From: Methylobacterium sp. J-067
GTDB lineage: Bacteria > Pseudomonadota > Alphaproteobacteria > Rhizobiales > Beijerinckiaceae
Assembly: GCF_022829465.1 (NCBI RefSeq)
Contig: NZ_JAKSXZ010000085.1
Location: 1 to 64,000, forward strand
DNA: 64,000 nt
Direction: 5' to 3'
In this document: positions 18,601 through 24,745 of the stretch, piece after piece
How positions within the stretch are numbered: position 1 is the first letter of the stretch
How the letters are laid out: each line of letters starts with the position of its first letter
Notes under the pieces: model-generated
Databases searched by the model: none
What the model saw: only the letters and a program-made list of their open reading frames with translations
Told to the model about the DNA's origin: nothing
Translations under genes and position numbers: made by a program

Positions 18601-18784
18601 CGACCACCTGCGGGGCCTGCCCCGGATACTCGGTGTAGACGATGGCCTGCACGTCCGAGAGGTCGGGGATGGCGTCGAGGGGCAGGGTCCGCAGGGCCAG
18701 CACGCCGGCCACGACGGCGAAGATTGTCCCGGTCAGCACGAGGACGAGGTTGCGGGCCGACCAGCCGATGAGGCGGGCGATCAT
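15596..18784 (-). CDS. cusA: Copper/silver efflux RND transporter CusA
   Basis: A 1062-residue heavy-metal-exporting RND pump. The three periplasmic methionines that bind Cu(I)/Ag(I) in E. coli CusA are matched by Met562 (LLYMPTTLPG), Met612 (APMEMFET) and Met661 (DMLSTGIRTP); their spacing of 50 and 49 is the same as in CusA. TM4 carries VGAMIDAAIVMIENAH. This supports monovalent copper or silver as substrate rather than Co/Zn/Cd. The start overlaps the cusB stop (ATGA). The C-terminus runs 67 bp into the convergent P450 gene. No outer-membrane CusC or CusF gene is present here. Confidence 0.93.
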   Translation of the reverse strand: MIARLIGWSARNLVLVLTGTIFAVVAGVLALRTLPLDAIPDLSDVQAIVYTEYPGQAPQVVEDQVTYPLTTAMLTVPKAKVVRGFSFFGVSFVYVIFEDGTDPYWGRSRVLEYLNGVASRLPAGVTPTLGPDATGVGWVYQYVVVAKERTLAELRSLQDWVVRFGASRAEGVAEVAGVGGFVKQYTVVVDPNRLRAQGISLARLREAIRASNADVGGRTVELSEFEFMVRGRGYLRSVADIEDIVLKTAAGTPLRVRDVARVELGPDERRGLTEMNGEGEVAGGIVLQRFGANALTVIEGVKAKLAEIAGSLPPGTEILPVYDRSQLIEAAIDTLRRTLVEESLIVSLVCVVFLLHVRSALVAILMLPVGILMALAGMKALGLGANIMSLGGIAIAVGAMIDAAIVMIENAHKHLERAPPGRPRVAILIEAASEVGPSLFFSLLVITVSFLPIFTLESQEGRLFGPLATTKTFAMAAAALLSVTLVPALMVLCVRGRIVPEHRNPLNRLLIRLYRPLIAGVLRARGLTLLVAFGVLAATLWPARQLGSEFMPDLDEGSLLYMPTTLPGLSVTKAGELLATQDRIIKGFPEVASVYGKAGRANTATDPAPMEMFETIIALKPKADWRPGVTLASLKAEMDAALQFPGVSNAWTQPIRARIDMLSTGIRTPVGVKVLGTDLTRMEGVARQVEALVRAVPGTASAYAERVIGGYFLDITPDREALGRYGLTVGDVQDVIATALGGQTVTNTVEGRERYTVNVRYPRALRSDPRAIADEVQVPLPAGGTVPLREVATVALARGPTAIRTENGRLAVYLFIDIAGRDLGGYVAAAQRAVAEGVRLPPGTTLQWSGQYEYLERAEARLRIVVPLTLLVVFLLLYLNFRRLTETFIVMLSLPFALVGGVWLLWWMDFNLSVAVAVGFIALAGVAAETGVIMLVYLDQAWDEARAACGREGRPPTEADLRRAIMVGAVERVRPKMMTVVAIMVGLLPILWSAGAGSEVMQRIAVPMIGGMVSSSVLTLLVIPAVYALVKGWGLPARDGVQAMPAMRMPRLLGPRRDAPAR

Positions 18785-20166
18785 GGCCGCGCCCCGCCAT
18801 TGGCGGCCTGCCGGCCGTCCTGGGGCTCGGCGAGGGAGCGCAGCGCCGCCTTCAGGCTGCTCTCGGCATCGATCAGGAAGTTCGCCCCCGTGACCACCCG
18901 GTCGCCGACCGAGAGTCCGTCGCGGATCTCGGTGTAGCCCCCGCCGCGCAGGCCGACCGTCACGTCCGTCGGCGTGAAGCGGCCCTCGCCGCGATCGATG
19001 AGCACGAGGGGCCGCTCCCCCGTGTCGAGGATGGCGTCGTCGGGAACGGCCACCACCGGCGTCGCGTCCCCGGTGGCGATCTCGACGTCGGCGTACATGT
19101 CGGGCAGCAGCGTCCCGTCCGGGTTCGGCAGCTCGATCCGAACCCGCGTGGCCCGCGTCTCCGGGTTCACCTGCGGGTAGATCACCGCCACCCGGCCCGC
19201 GATGGCCCGGCCCGGAGCCGAGCGCAGCCGCACGGTGGCGGCCTGTCCCACGCGCACGGCCGCGAGGTCGCGCTCAGGCACGTCGGCCAGCACCCACATC
19301 GTCGCGATGTCGCCGATGCGGAACAGGGTGTCGCCGGCCCCCGCCTTCATCCCCTCGACGGCGTTCCGCTGCAGGACGACGCCGTCGCGCGGGGAGGACC
19401 ACGTGATCGCCATCGGTACCGTGCGGGTGCGCTCGATCTCCGCGATGACCTCCGCCGAGACGTTCAGGTTCTGCAGGCGACGCCGGGCGCCGTCGAAGCC
19501 GGGATTGGCGATCAGCTGGGCGGCGGCGGCGTTGATCTCCGGGGAGTAGACGTGGACGAGGGGCTGGCCCTTCCGCACCCTGTCGCCGGTCGTGACGGGT
19601 TCGACGCGGTCGACATAGGCGTCCGAGCGGGTCGCCACGACGGTGACGCGACGCTCGTCGAGGGCGATGGTGCCGGGCACGCGCACCGGCCGGGCCACCA
19701 CGCGCCGCGCGACGACTTCGGTGCGCACCCCCGTGCGCTGGATCTTGCCCGGCGAGAGGGTAACGGTGGACCCGTCCTCGTCCTCCCCCGCATGGACGGG
19801 GATGTACTCCATCCCCATCGCATCCTTCTTCGGCACCGGAGACGTGTCCGGCAGGCCCATCGGGTTGCGGTAGTAGAGGATCGGCCGGGCGGCGGCGGGC
19901 GTCGCTGCCTCGTTCGCGTCGGCCCCGTCGAAGCTCACGTCCTCGCTCGCCTGCACCGGCCGGAACGCCCGCCCGTCCGCCGTCGCCCTCGGCGCGGCGG
20001 AGTAGGCCGGGTTCCCGTCCGGGTCCCGGTAATAGACCACCGGCCCGGTGGCCGGCGCATGCGCGGCCGGCGCGGGAGCGGGACCGTTCCCGTGCCCCGC
20101 GACGTAGCCGGCTCCCCCCGCCGCCAGCGCGGCGAGGATCCCGGCGAACCATGCCGCCCGGCTCAT
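18781..20166 (-). CDS. cusB: Copper/silver efflux periplasmic adaptor CusB
   Basis: A 461-residue membrane-fusion protein. After an N-terminal anchor (residues 5-24) there are two copies of a heavy-metal-binding motif. The first (45-71: YYRDPDG then GRAFRPV) has lost its methionines. The second (98-124: YYRNPMG, KKDAMGMEYIPV) keeps Met103, Met117 and Met119. A lipoyl/hairpin region and barrel domains follow (VRVPGTIALDERRV to the end). It hands metal to CusA, which is co-translated downstream. Its start overlaps the stop of the FixH-like gene, so the operon is tightly coupled. Confidence 0.92.
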   Translation of the reverse strand: MSRAAWFAGILAALAAGGAGYVAGHGNGPAPAPAAHAPATGPVVYYRDPDGNPAYSAAPRATADGRAFRPVQASEDVSFDGADANEAATPAAARPILYYRNPMGLPDTSPVPKKDAMGMEYIPVHAGEDEDGSTVTLSPGKIQRTGVRTEVVARRVVARPVRVPGTIALDERRVTVVATRSDAYVDRVEPVTTGDRVRKGQPLVHVYSPEINAAAAQLIANPGFDGARRRLQNLNVSAEVIAEIERTRTVPMAITWSSPRDGVVLQRNAVEGMKAGAGDTLFRIGDIATMWVLADVPERDLAAVRVGQAATVRLRSAPGRAIAGRVAVIYPQVNPETRATRVRIELPNPDGTLLPDMYADVEIATGDATPVVAVPDDAILDTGERPLVLIDRGEGRFTPTDVTVGLRGGGYTEIRDGLSVGDRVVTGANFLIDAESSLKAALRSLAEPQDGRQAANGGARP

Positions 20167-20561
20167 TTGACGGCCTGGAAGACGAGCCTGTCCTCGACCG
20201 TGCCGGCCTCGCCCTGGACCTTGGCGCCGAGGGAGAGCCGCCAGTTCCCGGCCATCGTCAGCTTGGTCTTGAAGCGGTAGAGGCCCGGCTCCGTCGCGGG
20301 CAGCGGCTCGATCTTCGTCGTCATGGTCTCCATGTCGTCGGGGGCCATGTCCAGACGCGTGGCGAAGATCACGGCGTCGGGCACCGCCTTGCCGCTGCGC
20401 TTGTCCACGAGCCGGACGGCGACGATGGCCTCGCCCTGCTTCATCTCCTTCTGCGTTAGCTCGAAGGCGTAGTCCTTGATGTCGGCGAGGGCGGGCAGGG
20501 CCGACAGCGCGGCGCCGAGCAGCGCGGCCGGCAGGGCGCGCGCGAAGGGGTTCCTGGTCAC
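20163..20561 (-). CDS. FixH/YtkA-like periplasmic protein
   Basis: A 132-residue exported protein. The chosen GTG start follows a strong AGGAGA site and gives a clean signal peptide ending ALPALA; the frame is open further upstream but without such a site. The mature part (DYAFELTQKEMKQGEAIVAV to AGNWRLSLGAKV) is a single beta-sandwich typical of FixH/YtkA-like proteins. It contains several methionines (LDMAPDDMETMTTK) that could contact copper. It is the second gene of the cus operon and overlaps cusB. A metal-chaperone role, replacing CusF, is inferred from position only. Confidence 0.78.
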   Translation of the reverse strand: MTRNPFARALPAALLGAALSALPALADIKDYAFELTQKEMKQGEAIVAVRLVDKRSGKAVPDAVIFATRLDMAPDDMETMTTKIEPLPATEPGLYRFKTKLTMAGNWRLSLGAKVQGEAGTVEDRLVFQAVK

Positions 20562-20614
20562 GGGACTGATCTCCTGAACACGATGGGTTTGGGCGCGCGG
20601 GCGCGCGTCACCGT

Positions 20615-20632
20615 GCCGGCGCAAGCGCCGGC
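20615..20632. repeat. GC-rich inverted repeat between two cus operon genes
   Basis: GCCGGCGC and GCGCCGGC are separated by two bases. If it folds in RNA the closing loop would be CAAG. It lies in the 81-bp gap between the Met/His/Cys-rich gene and the FixH-like gene and may damp transcription or stabilise mRNA. No T-run is present. Confidence 0.35.
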
Positions 20633-20642
20633 GGCATCGGGT

Positions 20643-21038
20643 TCAGGCTCGGGGGGGCTCGGGTAACGGTGGCCCGTGCAGGCTAACGAAGGAATCCGGC
20701 TCCGGCCAGAGTACGCTCGTCCGCGTCGCCGCCGGCACCGGGACGCGCAAAGCGGCCGGCAGCAGGGAGGCCATGCTAGCGAGGCACAGGGCCATCAGCG
20801 GGCAGCCCTTGGCGCAGTCCGGCTTGGGGGCCTCGGCCTTCGGGCAGCAGGGCATGTCGTCCATGTCCATGCCAGCCATGTCCATATCGGACATGTCGGA
20901 AGCCATGGCCGCGTGATGGCTCGACGCCATCGGCGCGTGCATCCCCGCGGTGGCCGCAGGGGCGGCCACCGGCGTCAGGGCGAGGCTGAGGACCGCGAGG
21001 AGCGGCAACAGTTGCCGGAGGGCGAGCCGGAGGGTCAC
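20643..21038 (-). CDS. Exported Met/His/Cys-rich protein of the copper efflux operon
   Basis: A 131-residue protein from a GTG start; the frame is open further upstream but that part is low-complexity and unlikely to be coding. A signal peptide (LRQLLPLLAVLSLALTPVAA) is followed by a histidine/methionine cluster (MHAPMASSHH, then DMSDMDMAGMDMDDM) and cysteines (PCCPKAEAPKPDCAKGC). This composition suggests Cu(I)/Cu(II) binding and resembles CopL or DUF2946-type proteins, though I cannot assign it firmly. It is the first gene of the cusB-cusA operon. Confidence 0.65.
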   Translation of the reverse strand: MTLRLALRQLLPLLAVLSLALTPVAAPAATAGMHAPMASSHHAAMASDMSDMDMAGMDMDDMPCCPKAEAPKPDCAKGCPLMALCLASMASLLPAALRVPVPAATRTSVLWPEPDSFVSLHGPPLPEPPRA

Positions 21039-21195
21039 GCGCCAAGGATGCCAAATTCCGGGGCCGCGCGGAAGTCCTCCCGGCCGCTCGTGTCGTCCGC
21101 CGGCCCCGCGTGGTAGAGGCACGACGTCACGCTCACGGTCCTCCCGATGCCACGGCCCCCGCTTCGCGCCCGCCCGCGCCGTCCCGCCACGCCGC

Positions 21196-22380
21196 GTGGC
21201 ACCCGGTAGCCCGCCCCGGCCCGAGGCCCGCCGCTGGCCGGTGATCTCCGCCCTCGGCATCGTGGAGATCCTTGCCTGGGGCTCCTCGTTCTACCTGCCG
21301 GCGGTGCTCGCCGGCCCGATCGCCGGGGACACCGGGTGGCCCCTGGCCTGGGTGGTCGGCGGCCTCGCCCTCGGCCTGCTCGCCGCCGCCTACGCCTCGC
21401 CCCATGTCGGGGTGGCGATCCACCGCCACGGGGGCCGCCCGGTGCTGGCGGCGGCGGCGCTGCTCCTGGCGGCCGGGCTCACCACCCTGGCCCTGGCGCC
21501 GGCCCTGCCGGTCTACCTCGCCGGCTGGCTACTCCTCGGCCTCGGCATGGGATGCGGCCTGTACGATCCGGCCTTCGCCACCCTGGGACGCCTCTACGGC
21601 GCGCAGGCGCGGCCGGCGATCACCACCCTGACCCTGTGGGGCGGGTTCGCGAGCACCGTGTGCTGGCCGCTCTCGGCGTTCCTCGTCGCCCAGGTCGGCT
21701 GGCGGGGCACCTGCCTCGCCTATGCCGGGCTGCACCTCGGGATCACCCTGCCGCTGGTGCTCTGGCTCATCCCGAAAGCCCCCGCGCTGCCAACGGCGGC
21801 GGCGCACCGGACAGGGGGCACCGGCCCGCTCTCCGCCTCGGAATGGCGGGCCTTCCTGCTCTTCGCCGGGGCGCTGATCCTCGGCGGCGCGATCATGTCG
21901 CTGGTGTCGGTGCATCTGCTGACGCTGCTGCAGGCGCGGGGCGTGGCCCTGGCCTCGGCCGTCTCCTACGGGGCGCTGATCGGCCCGGCGCAGGTGGGCG
22001 CGCGCATCGTGGAGATGTCCTTCAAGGGGCGGCATCACCCGCTCTGGACCCTGACGGCGGCCCTGGGTCTCGTCGCCCTCGGCCTGATGCTGCTCGCCCT
22101 CGGCCTGCCCGGCGTCGGACTCTGGCTGGTGCTCTACGGCGGCGGCAACGGGATCTATTCCATCGCGCGGGGGACGGTGCCCCTCGCGCTGTTCGGCCCC
22201 GCGCGCTACCCGCTCGTGGTCGGTCGCCTCGCCCGGCCAGGGCTGGTGGCGCAGGCGCTGGCCCCGCCGGTCGGGGCCTTCGTGCTGACCCAGGCCGGCC
22301 CCGACGCCCTCTGGTGGCTCCTGCTCGCCCTGAGCCTCGCCAACCTCGCCTGCGTCGGCGCGCTGTGGCGGGTCCGGTAG
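21196..22380 (+). CDS. MFS transporter
   Basis: A hydrophobic protein of about 394 residues with roughly 12 transmembrane segments, starting with the typical VISALGIVEILAWGSSFYLP helix. A major-facilitator signature-like GIAVHRHGGRPVL-type loop follows TM2 (VAIHRHGGRPVLAAAALLL). Two starts are possible: GTG 21196 (chosen, leaving a short cytoplasmic tail) and GTG 21241. The substrate is unknown. It is divergent from the copper operon and may share its control region, but no regulator site is evident. Confidence 0.8.
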   Translation: MAPGSPPRPEARRWPVISALGIVEILAWGSSFYLPAVLAGPIAGDTGWPLAWVVGGLALGLLAAAYASPHVGVAIHRHGGRPVLAAAALLLAAGLTTLALAPALPVYLAGWLLLGLGMGCGLYDPAFATLGRLYGAQARPAITTLTLWGGFASTVCWPLSAFLVAQVGWRGTCLAYAGLHLGITLPLVLWLIPKAPALPTAAAHRTGGTGPLSASEWRAFLLFAGALILGGAIMSLVSVHLLTLLQARGVALASAVSYGALIGPAQVGARIVEMSFKGRHHPLWTLTAALGLVALGLMLLALGLPGVGLWLVLYGGGNGIYSIARGTVPLALFGPARYPLVVGRLARPGLVAQALAPPVGAFVLTQAGPDALWWLLLALSLANLACVGALWRVR

Positions 22381-22393
22381 CCCGGCCCCCGCC

Positions 22394-22669
22394 TCACACG
22401 CGGCCGGGGATCGCTTCGCGCAGGGTCCGCTCGGTCTCGGCGTTCTCGATGCGGTTGATCAGGCGGTTGGTCTCGTGCTCGTCGCGCAGGGTCTTGGCCA
22501 GGGTGAAGGCCGAACTCAGCGACAGCAGCGCCGCCATGGCGAGATAGCCCTTCGTCCAGGTGTCGATGTTGGCGAAGAAAACACCGATACCGAGCATGGC
22601 GACGGCGAGGCCGAAGCTGACGAAGGTGAAGGCCTTCCAGGCGGGGGTGTGGGGCATCTGGGGGGTCAT
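22394..22669 (-). CDS. YiaA/YiaB-like inner membrane protein
   Basis: A 91-residue protein with two transmembrane helices (AFTFVSFGLAVAMLGIGVFF and GYLAMAALLSLSSAFTLAK) and a short charged C-terminal tail (LRDEHETNRLINRIENAETE). This matches the YiaA/B two-helix domain, whose function is unknown. It lies 40 bp downstream of a small helical protein in the same direction and may be in one unit with it, divergent from a TetR gene. Confidence 0.82.
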   Translation of the reverse strand: MTPQMPHTPAWKAFTFVSFGLAVAMLGIGVFFANIDTWTKGYLAMAALLSLSSAFTLAKTLRDEHETNRLINRIENAETERTLREAIPGRV

Positions 22670-22709
22670 GGGCGTGCTCTTTTCGGGGGGTTACGGGGAG
22701 GGGGCGGGG

Positions 22710-23027
22710 TCAGGCGGCCTTGGCGCGGATGCGCCCGAGGATCGCGGCGGGATCGGTGCAGATCTTGCCGTAGCCGGCCGCGTCGAGGCGTTCCTCGATG
22801 GCGTGCGGGGCCCCGTCGAGGGCAGCGAGCGCGGTGTCGACGTCGGCCTCGGCGGCTTGGCGTCCGCGCAGCTGCACCAGGGTGGCCTCGGCGTCCTGCA
22901 GGGCGCCCGAGGCGTGGGCGATGCCGCGCCGGCCGTTGGCCCCCGCCCGGCGGACGGCCTCCGTGGCGCGGGCCGCCTGGAGCCCGCGATCCAGGTCGCG
23001 CAGCAGGTCGCTCAGGGTCTTCAACAT
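22710..23027 (-). CDS. Hypothetical helical protein (105 aa)
   Basis: Not recognised. The sequence is mostly alpha-helical and charged (LKTLSDLLRDLDRGLQAARA, EATLVQLRGRQAAEADVDTA), with no signal peptide and one cysteine near the end (YGKICTDPAAILGRI). The start follows AAAGGGG. It is divergent from the TetR gene at 23132, with palindromes between them, so it and the YiaA-like gene may be that regulator's targets. Confidence 0.65.
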   Translation of the reverse strand: MLKTLSDLLRDLDRGLQAARATEAVRRAGANGRRGIAHASGALQDAEATLVQLRGRQAAEADVDTALAALDGAPHAIEERLDAAGYGKICTDPAAILGRIRAKAA

Positions 23028-23074
23028 GTGACACCCCTTTCGAGGGAACGGCCGGCCCGCGTCGCGAGCTAACT

Positions 23075-23087
23075 TGAACGCCGTTCA
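23075..23087. promoter_or_regulatory. Palindromic site 1 between the helical-protein and TetR genes
   Basis: TGAACG-C-CGTTCA is a perfect palindrome with one central base. Its core GAACGCCGTTC is repeated as GAACGACGTTC at 23134-23144, centre to centre 58 bp. It lies in the divergent promoter region and is a probable operator for the TetR protein. Confidence 0.55.
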
Positions 23088-23131
23088 CGAAATGAGATAT
23101 ACCCGTCTCGAACTGCGATGCAAGGCCTTTC

Positions 23132-23764
23132 GTGAACGACGTTCCAAGAAAGTTGGGCCGCCCGTCCAAATCCGACCTGACGCGGGCCGAGGAGCGATTC
23201 GCCCTTGCGCGGATCGCCCTCGAACTGATCGAGCAGGGCGGGCTGGAGGCCCTGACCGCGCGGGCCGTCGCCGAGCGCGCGGGCATGTCGGTGGGGGCCG
23301 TCTACAAGGCGTTCGGCGATCTGGAGGCGCTGCGGCTCGAAGCCAACGCCATCACCATGCGCGACATGCGGAGGGTGCTCGAAGCCTCTCTGGACCGCAG
23401 CGCCGGCGCCCCGGCGACGGAAAGGCTGCTCGCCCTGGCGGATGCCTATGCCGGCTTCGCGCGGCTGCGCCGCAAGGCCTGGACCGCCATGCTCGCCCCC
23501 CGCGTCTCGGACACGCCGCCGGAGATGGCAGGCGAGATCGCGGCCCTGTTCGGGTTGATCGGCGGCGTGCTCACGGAGACCGGCCGCGTCCCGGAGGTGG
23601 AGATCCCCATCGCGGTGAAGGCGCTCTGGGCGAGCGTCCACGGTATGGTGCATCTCGGGGAGACGAACGGGCTCGGCCCGATCTCCCCCGACGACGTGCC
23701 GCGCATGACGCGCCTGCTGGTGACGGCGGCGTTGCGCGGGCTGGTGGGCGAGCCACCCCCCTGA
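23132..23764 (+). CDS. TetR family transcriptional regulator
   Basis: A 210-residue regulator. The helix-turn-helix lies at about residues 20-65 (EERFALARIALELIEQGGLE, ARAVAERAGMSVGAVYKAFG), and the C-terminal part resembles TetR_C WHG domains (LADAYAGFARLRRKAWTAML, WASVHGMVHL). The GTG start is preceded by CAAGG and is itself covered by the second palindrome, implying autoregulation. It could control the divergent pair at 22394-23027, the ureidoglycine aminohydrolase gene 135 bp downstream, or both. Confidence 0.88.
   Translation: MNDVPRKLGRPSKSDLTRAEERFALARIALELIEQGGLEALTARAVAERAGMSVGAVYKAFGDLEALRLEANAITMRDMRRVLEASLDRSAGAPATERLLALADAYAGFARLRRKAWTAMLAPRVSDTPPEMAGEIAALFGLIGGVLTETGRVPEVEIPIAVKALWASVHGMVHLGETNGLGPISPDDVPRMTRLLVTAALRGLVGEPPP
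23134..23144. promoter_or_regulatory. Palindromic site 2, overlapping the TetR start codon
   Basis: GAACG-A-CGTTC, perfect 5-bp arms with one central base. Its first base is the last base of the GTG start codon. The same core occurs at 23076-23086. Binding here would block the regulator's own transcription or translation start. Confidence 0.55.
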
Positions 23765-23864
23765 TCCATACCGCGCTCGTCTGGACGGCAATGTAATAGA
23801 TATTTGACGTCTCGCTGGCGCGGCAGGAGTGTGACGGGGCCATGATCGGCCATGGCGTGGCGAC

Positions 23865-23880
23865 GGTGGCGACCGCCACC
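23865..23880. repeat. Inverted repeat in the ureidoglycine aminohydrolase leader
   Basis: GGTGGCG and CGCCACC are 7-bp arms around AC, ending 20 bp before the start codon. In RNA it could form a hairpin close to the ribosome-binding site. Its function is unknown. Confidence 0.3.
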
Positions 23881-23899
23881 CCCGAACCGGGAGACCTTC

Positions 23900-24739
23900 A
23901 TGACCGCGCCGTCCTACAACCCCGCCTGCGGGGGCCTGCCGCCGCAAACGGCTCTGATGACCGGCCGGGCCGTCTTCACCGAAGCCTATGCCGTGCTGCC
24001 CCACGGGGTGATGAGCGACATCGTCACGAGCCTTCTGCCAGGCTGGGAGCGGAGCCGGGCCTGGATCCTCGCGCGGCCCCTGTCGGGCTTCGCGGAGACC
24101 TTCGCGCAATACCTGATGGAGGTCGCCCCCGGCGGCGGCAGCGAGCGGCCCGAGCCGGACCCGCAGGCTCAAGGCGTGCTCTTCGTGGTGGAGGGCACGC
24201 CGCGCCTCGTGCTCGACGGGCGGGCGCACGCGCTGCGGCCGGGCAGCTACGCCTATTGCCCGCCGGGCGCCGCCTGGAGCCTGCGCAACGACGGGGAGGG
24301 CCCGGCCCGCTTCCACTGGATCCGCAAGTCCTACGAGCGCGCCGCCGGCCTCGATGCGCCCGACGCCTTCGTGACCCACGAATCCGCCGTCGAGCCCGCG
24401 AGCATGCCCGGCACCGACGGCGCCTGGGCGACGACGCGCTTCGTCTCCCCCGACGACCTGCGCCACGACATGCACGTGAGCATCGTGACCCTTCGGCCGG
24501 GCGGCTCGATCCCCTTCGAGGAGACCCATGTGATGGAACACGGGCTGTCCGTGCTCGAAGGCAAGGCGGTCTACCGGCTCAACCGCGACTGGGTCGAGGT
24601 CGAGGCCGGGGACTTCCTGTGGCTGCGCGCCTTCTGCCCGCAGGCCTGCTACGCGGGCGGGCCCGGCCCCTTCCGCTACCTCCTGTACAAGGACGTGAAC
24701 CGGCACGCTGCCCTCGGCCCGCGCCGGTCGGCCCTCTAA
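23900..24739 (+). CDS. allE: (S)-ureidoglycine aminohydrolase
   Basis: A 279-residue bicupin. This enzyme releases ammonia from ureidoglycine to give ureidoglycolate in allantoin breakdown and needs Mn(II). The first cupin covers ~residues 85-150 (LFVVEGTPRLVLDGRAHALR, PGSYAYCPPGAAW). The second covers ~200-270 (SIPFEETHVMEHGLSVLEGK) and contains the metal ligands (Glu, His, His). ATG 23900 after GGGAG gives the family length; the open frame continues upstream. No other allantoin gene is adjacent. It links to the purine-salvage functions 15 kb downstream. Confidence 0.88.
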   Translation: MTAPSYNPACGGLPPQTALMTGRAVFTEAYAVLPHGVMSDIVTSLLPGWERSRAWILARPLSGFAETFAQYLMEVAPGGGSERPEPDPQAQGVLFVVEGTPRLVLDGRAHALRPGSYAYCPPGAAWSLRNDGEGPARFHWIRKSYERAAGLDAPDAFVTHESAVEPASMPGTDGAWATTRFVSPDDLRHDMHVSIVTLRPGGSIPFEETHVMEHGLSVLEGKAVYRLNRDWVEVEAGDFLWLRAFCPQACYAGGPGPFRYLLYKDVNRHAALGPRRSAL

Positions 24740-24745
24740 GGCGGA

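Noticed and set aside
23847..23862. GG-N10-GC match before the ureidoglycine aminohydrolase gene
   Set aside because: The -24 and -12 flanks match poorly (CGGCCAT and TGGCG), as expected by chance in G+C-rich DNA.
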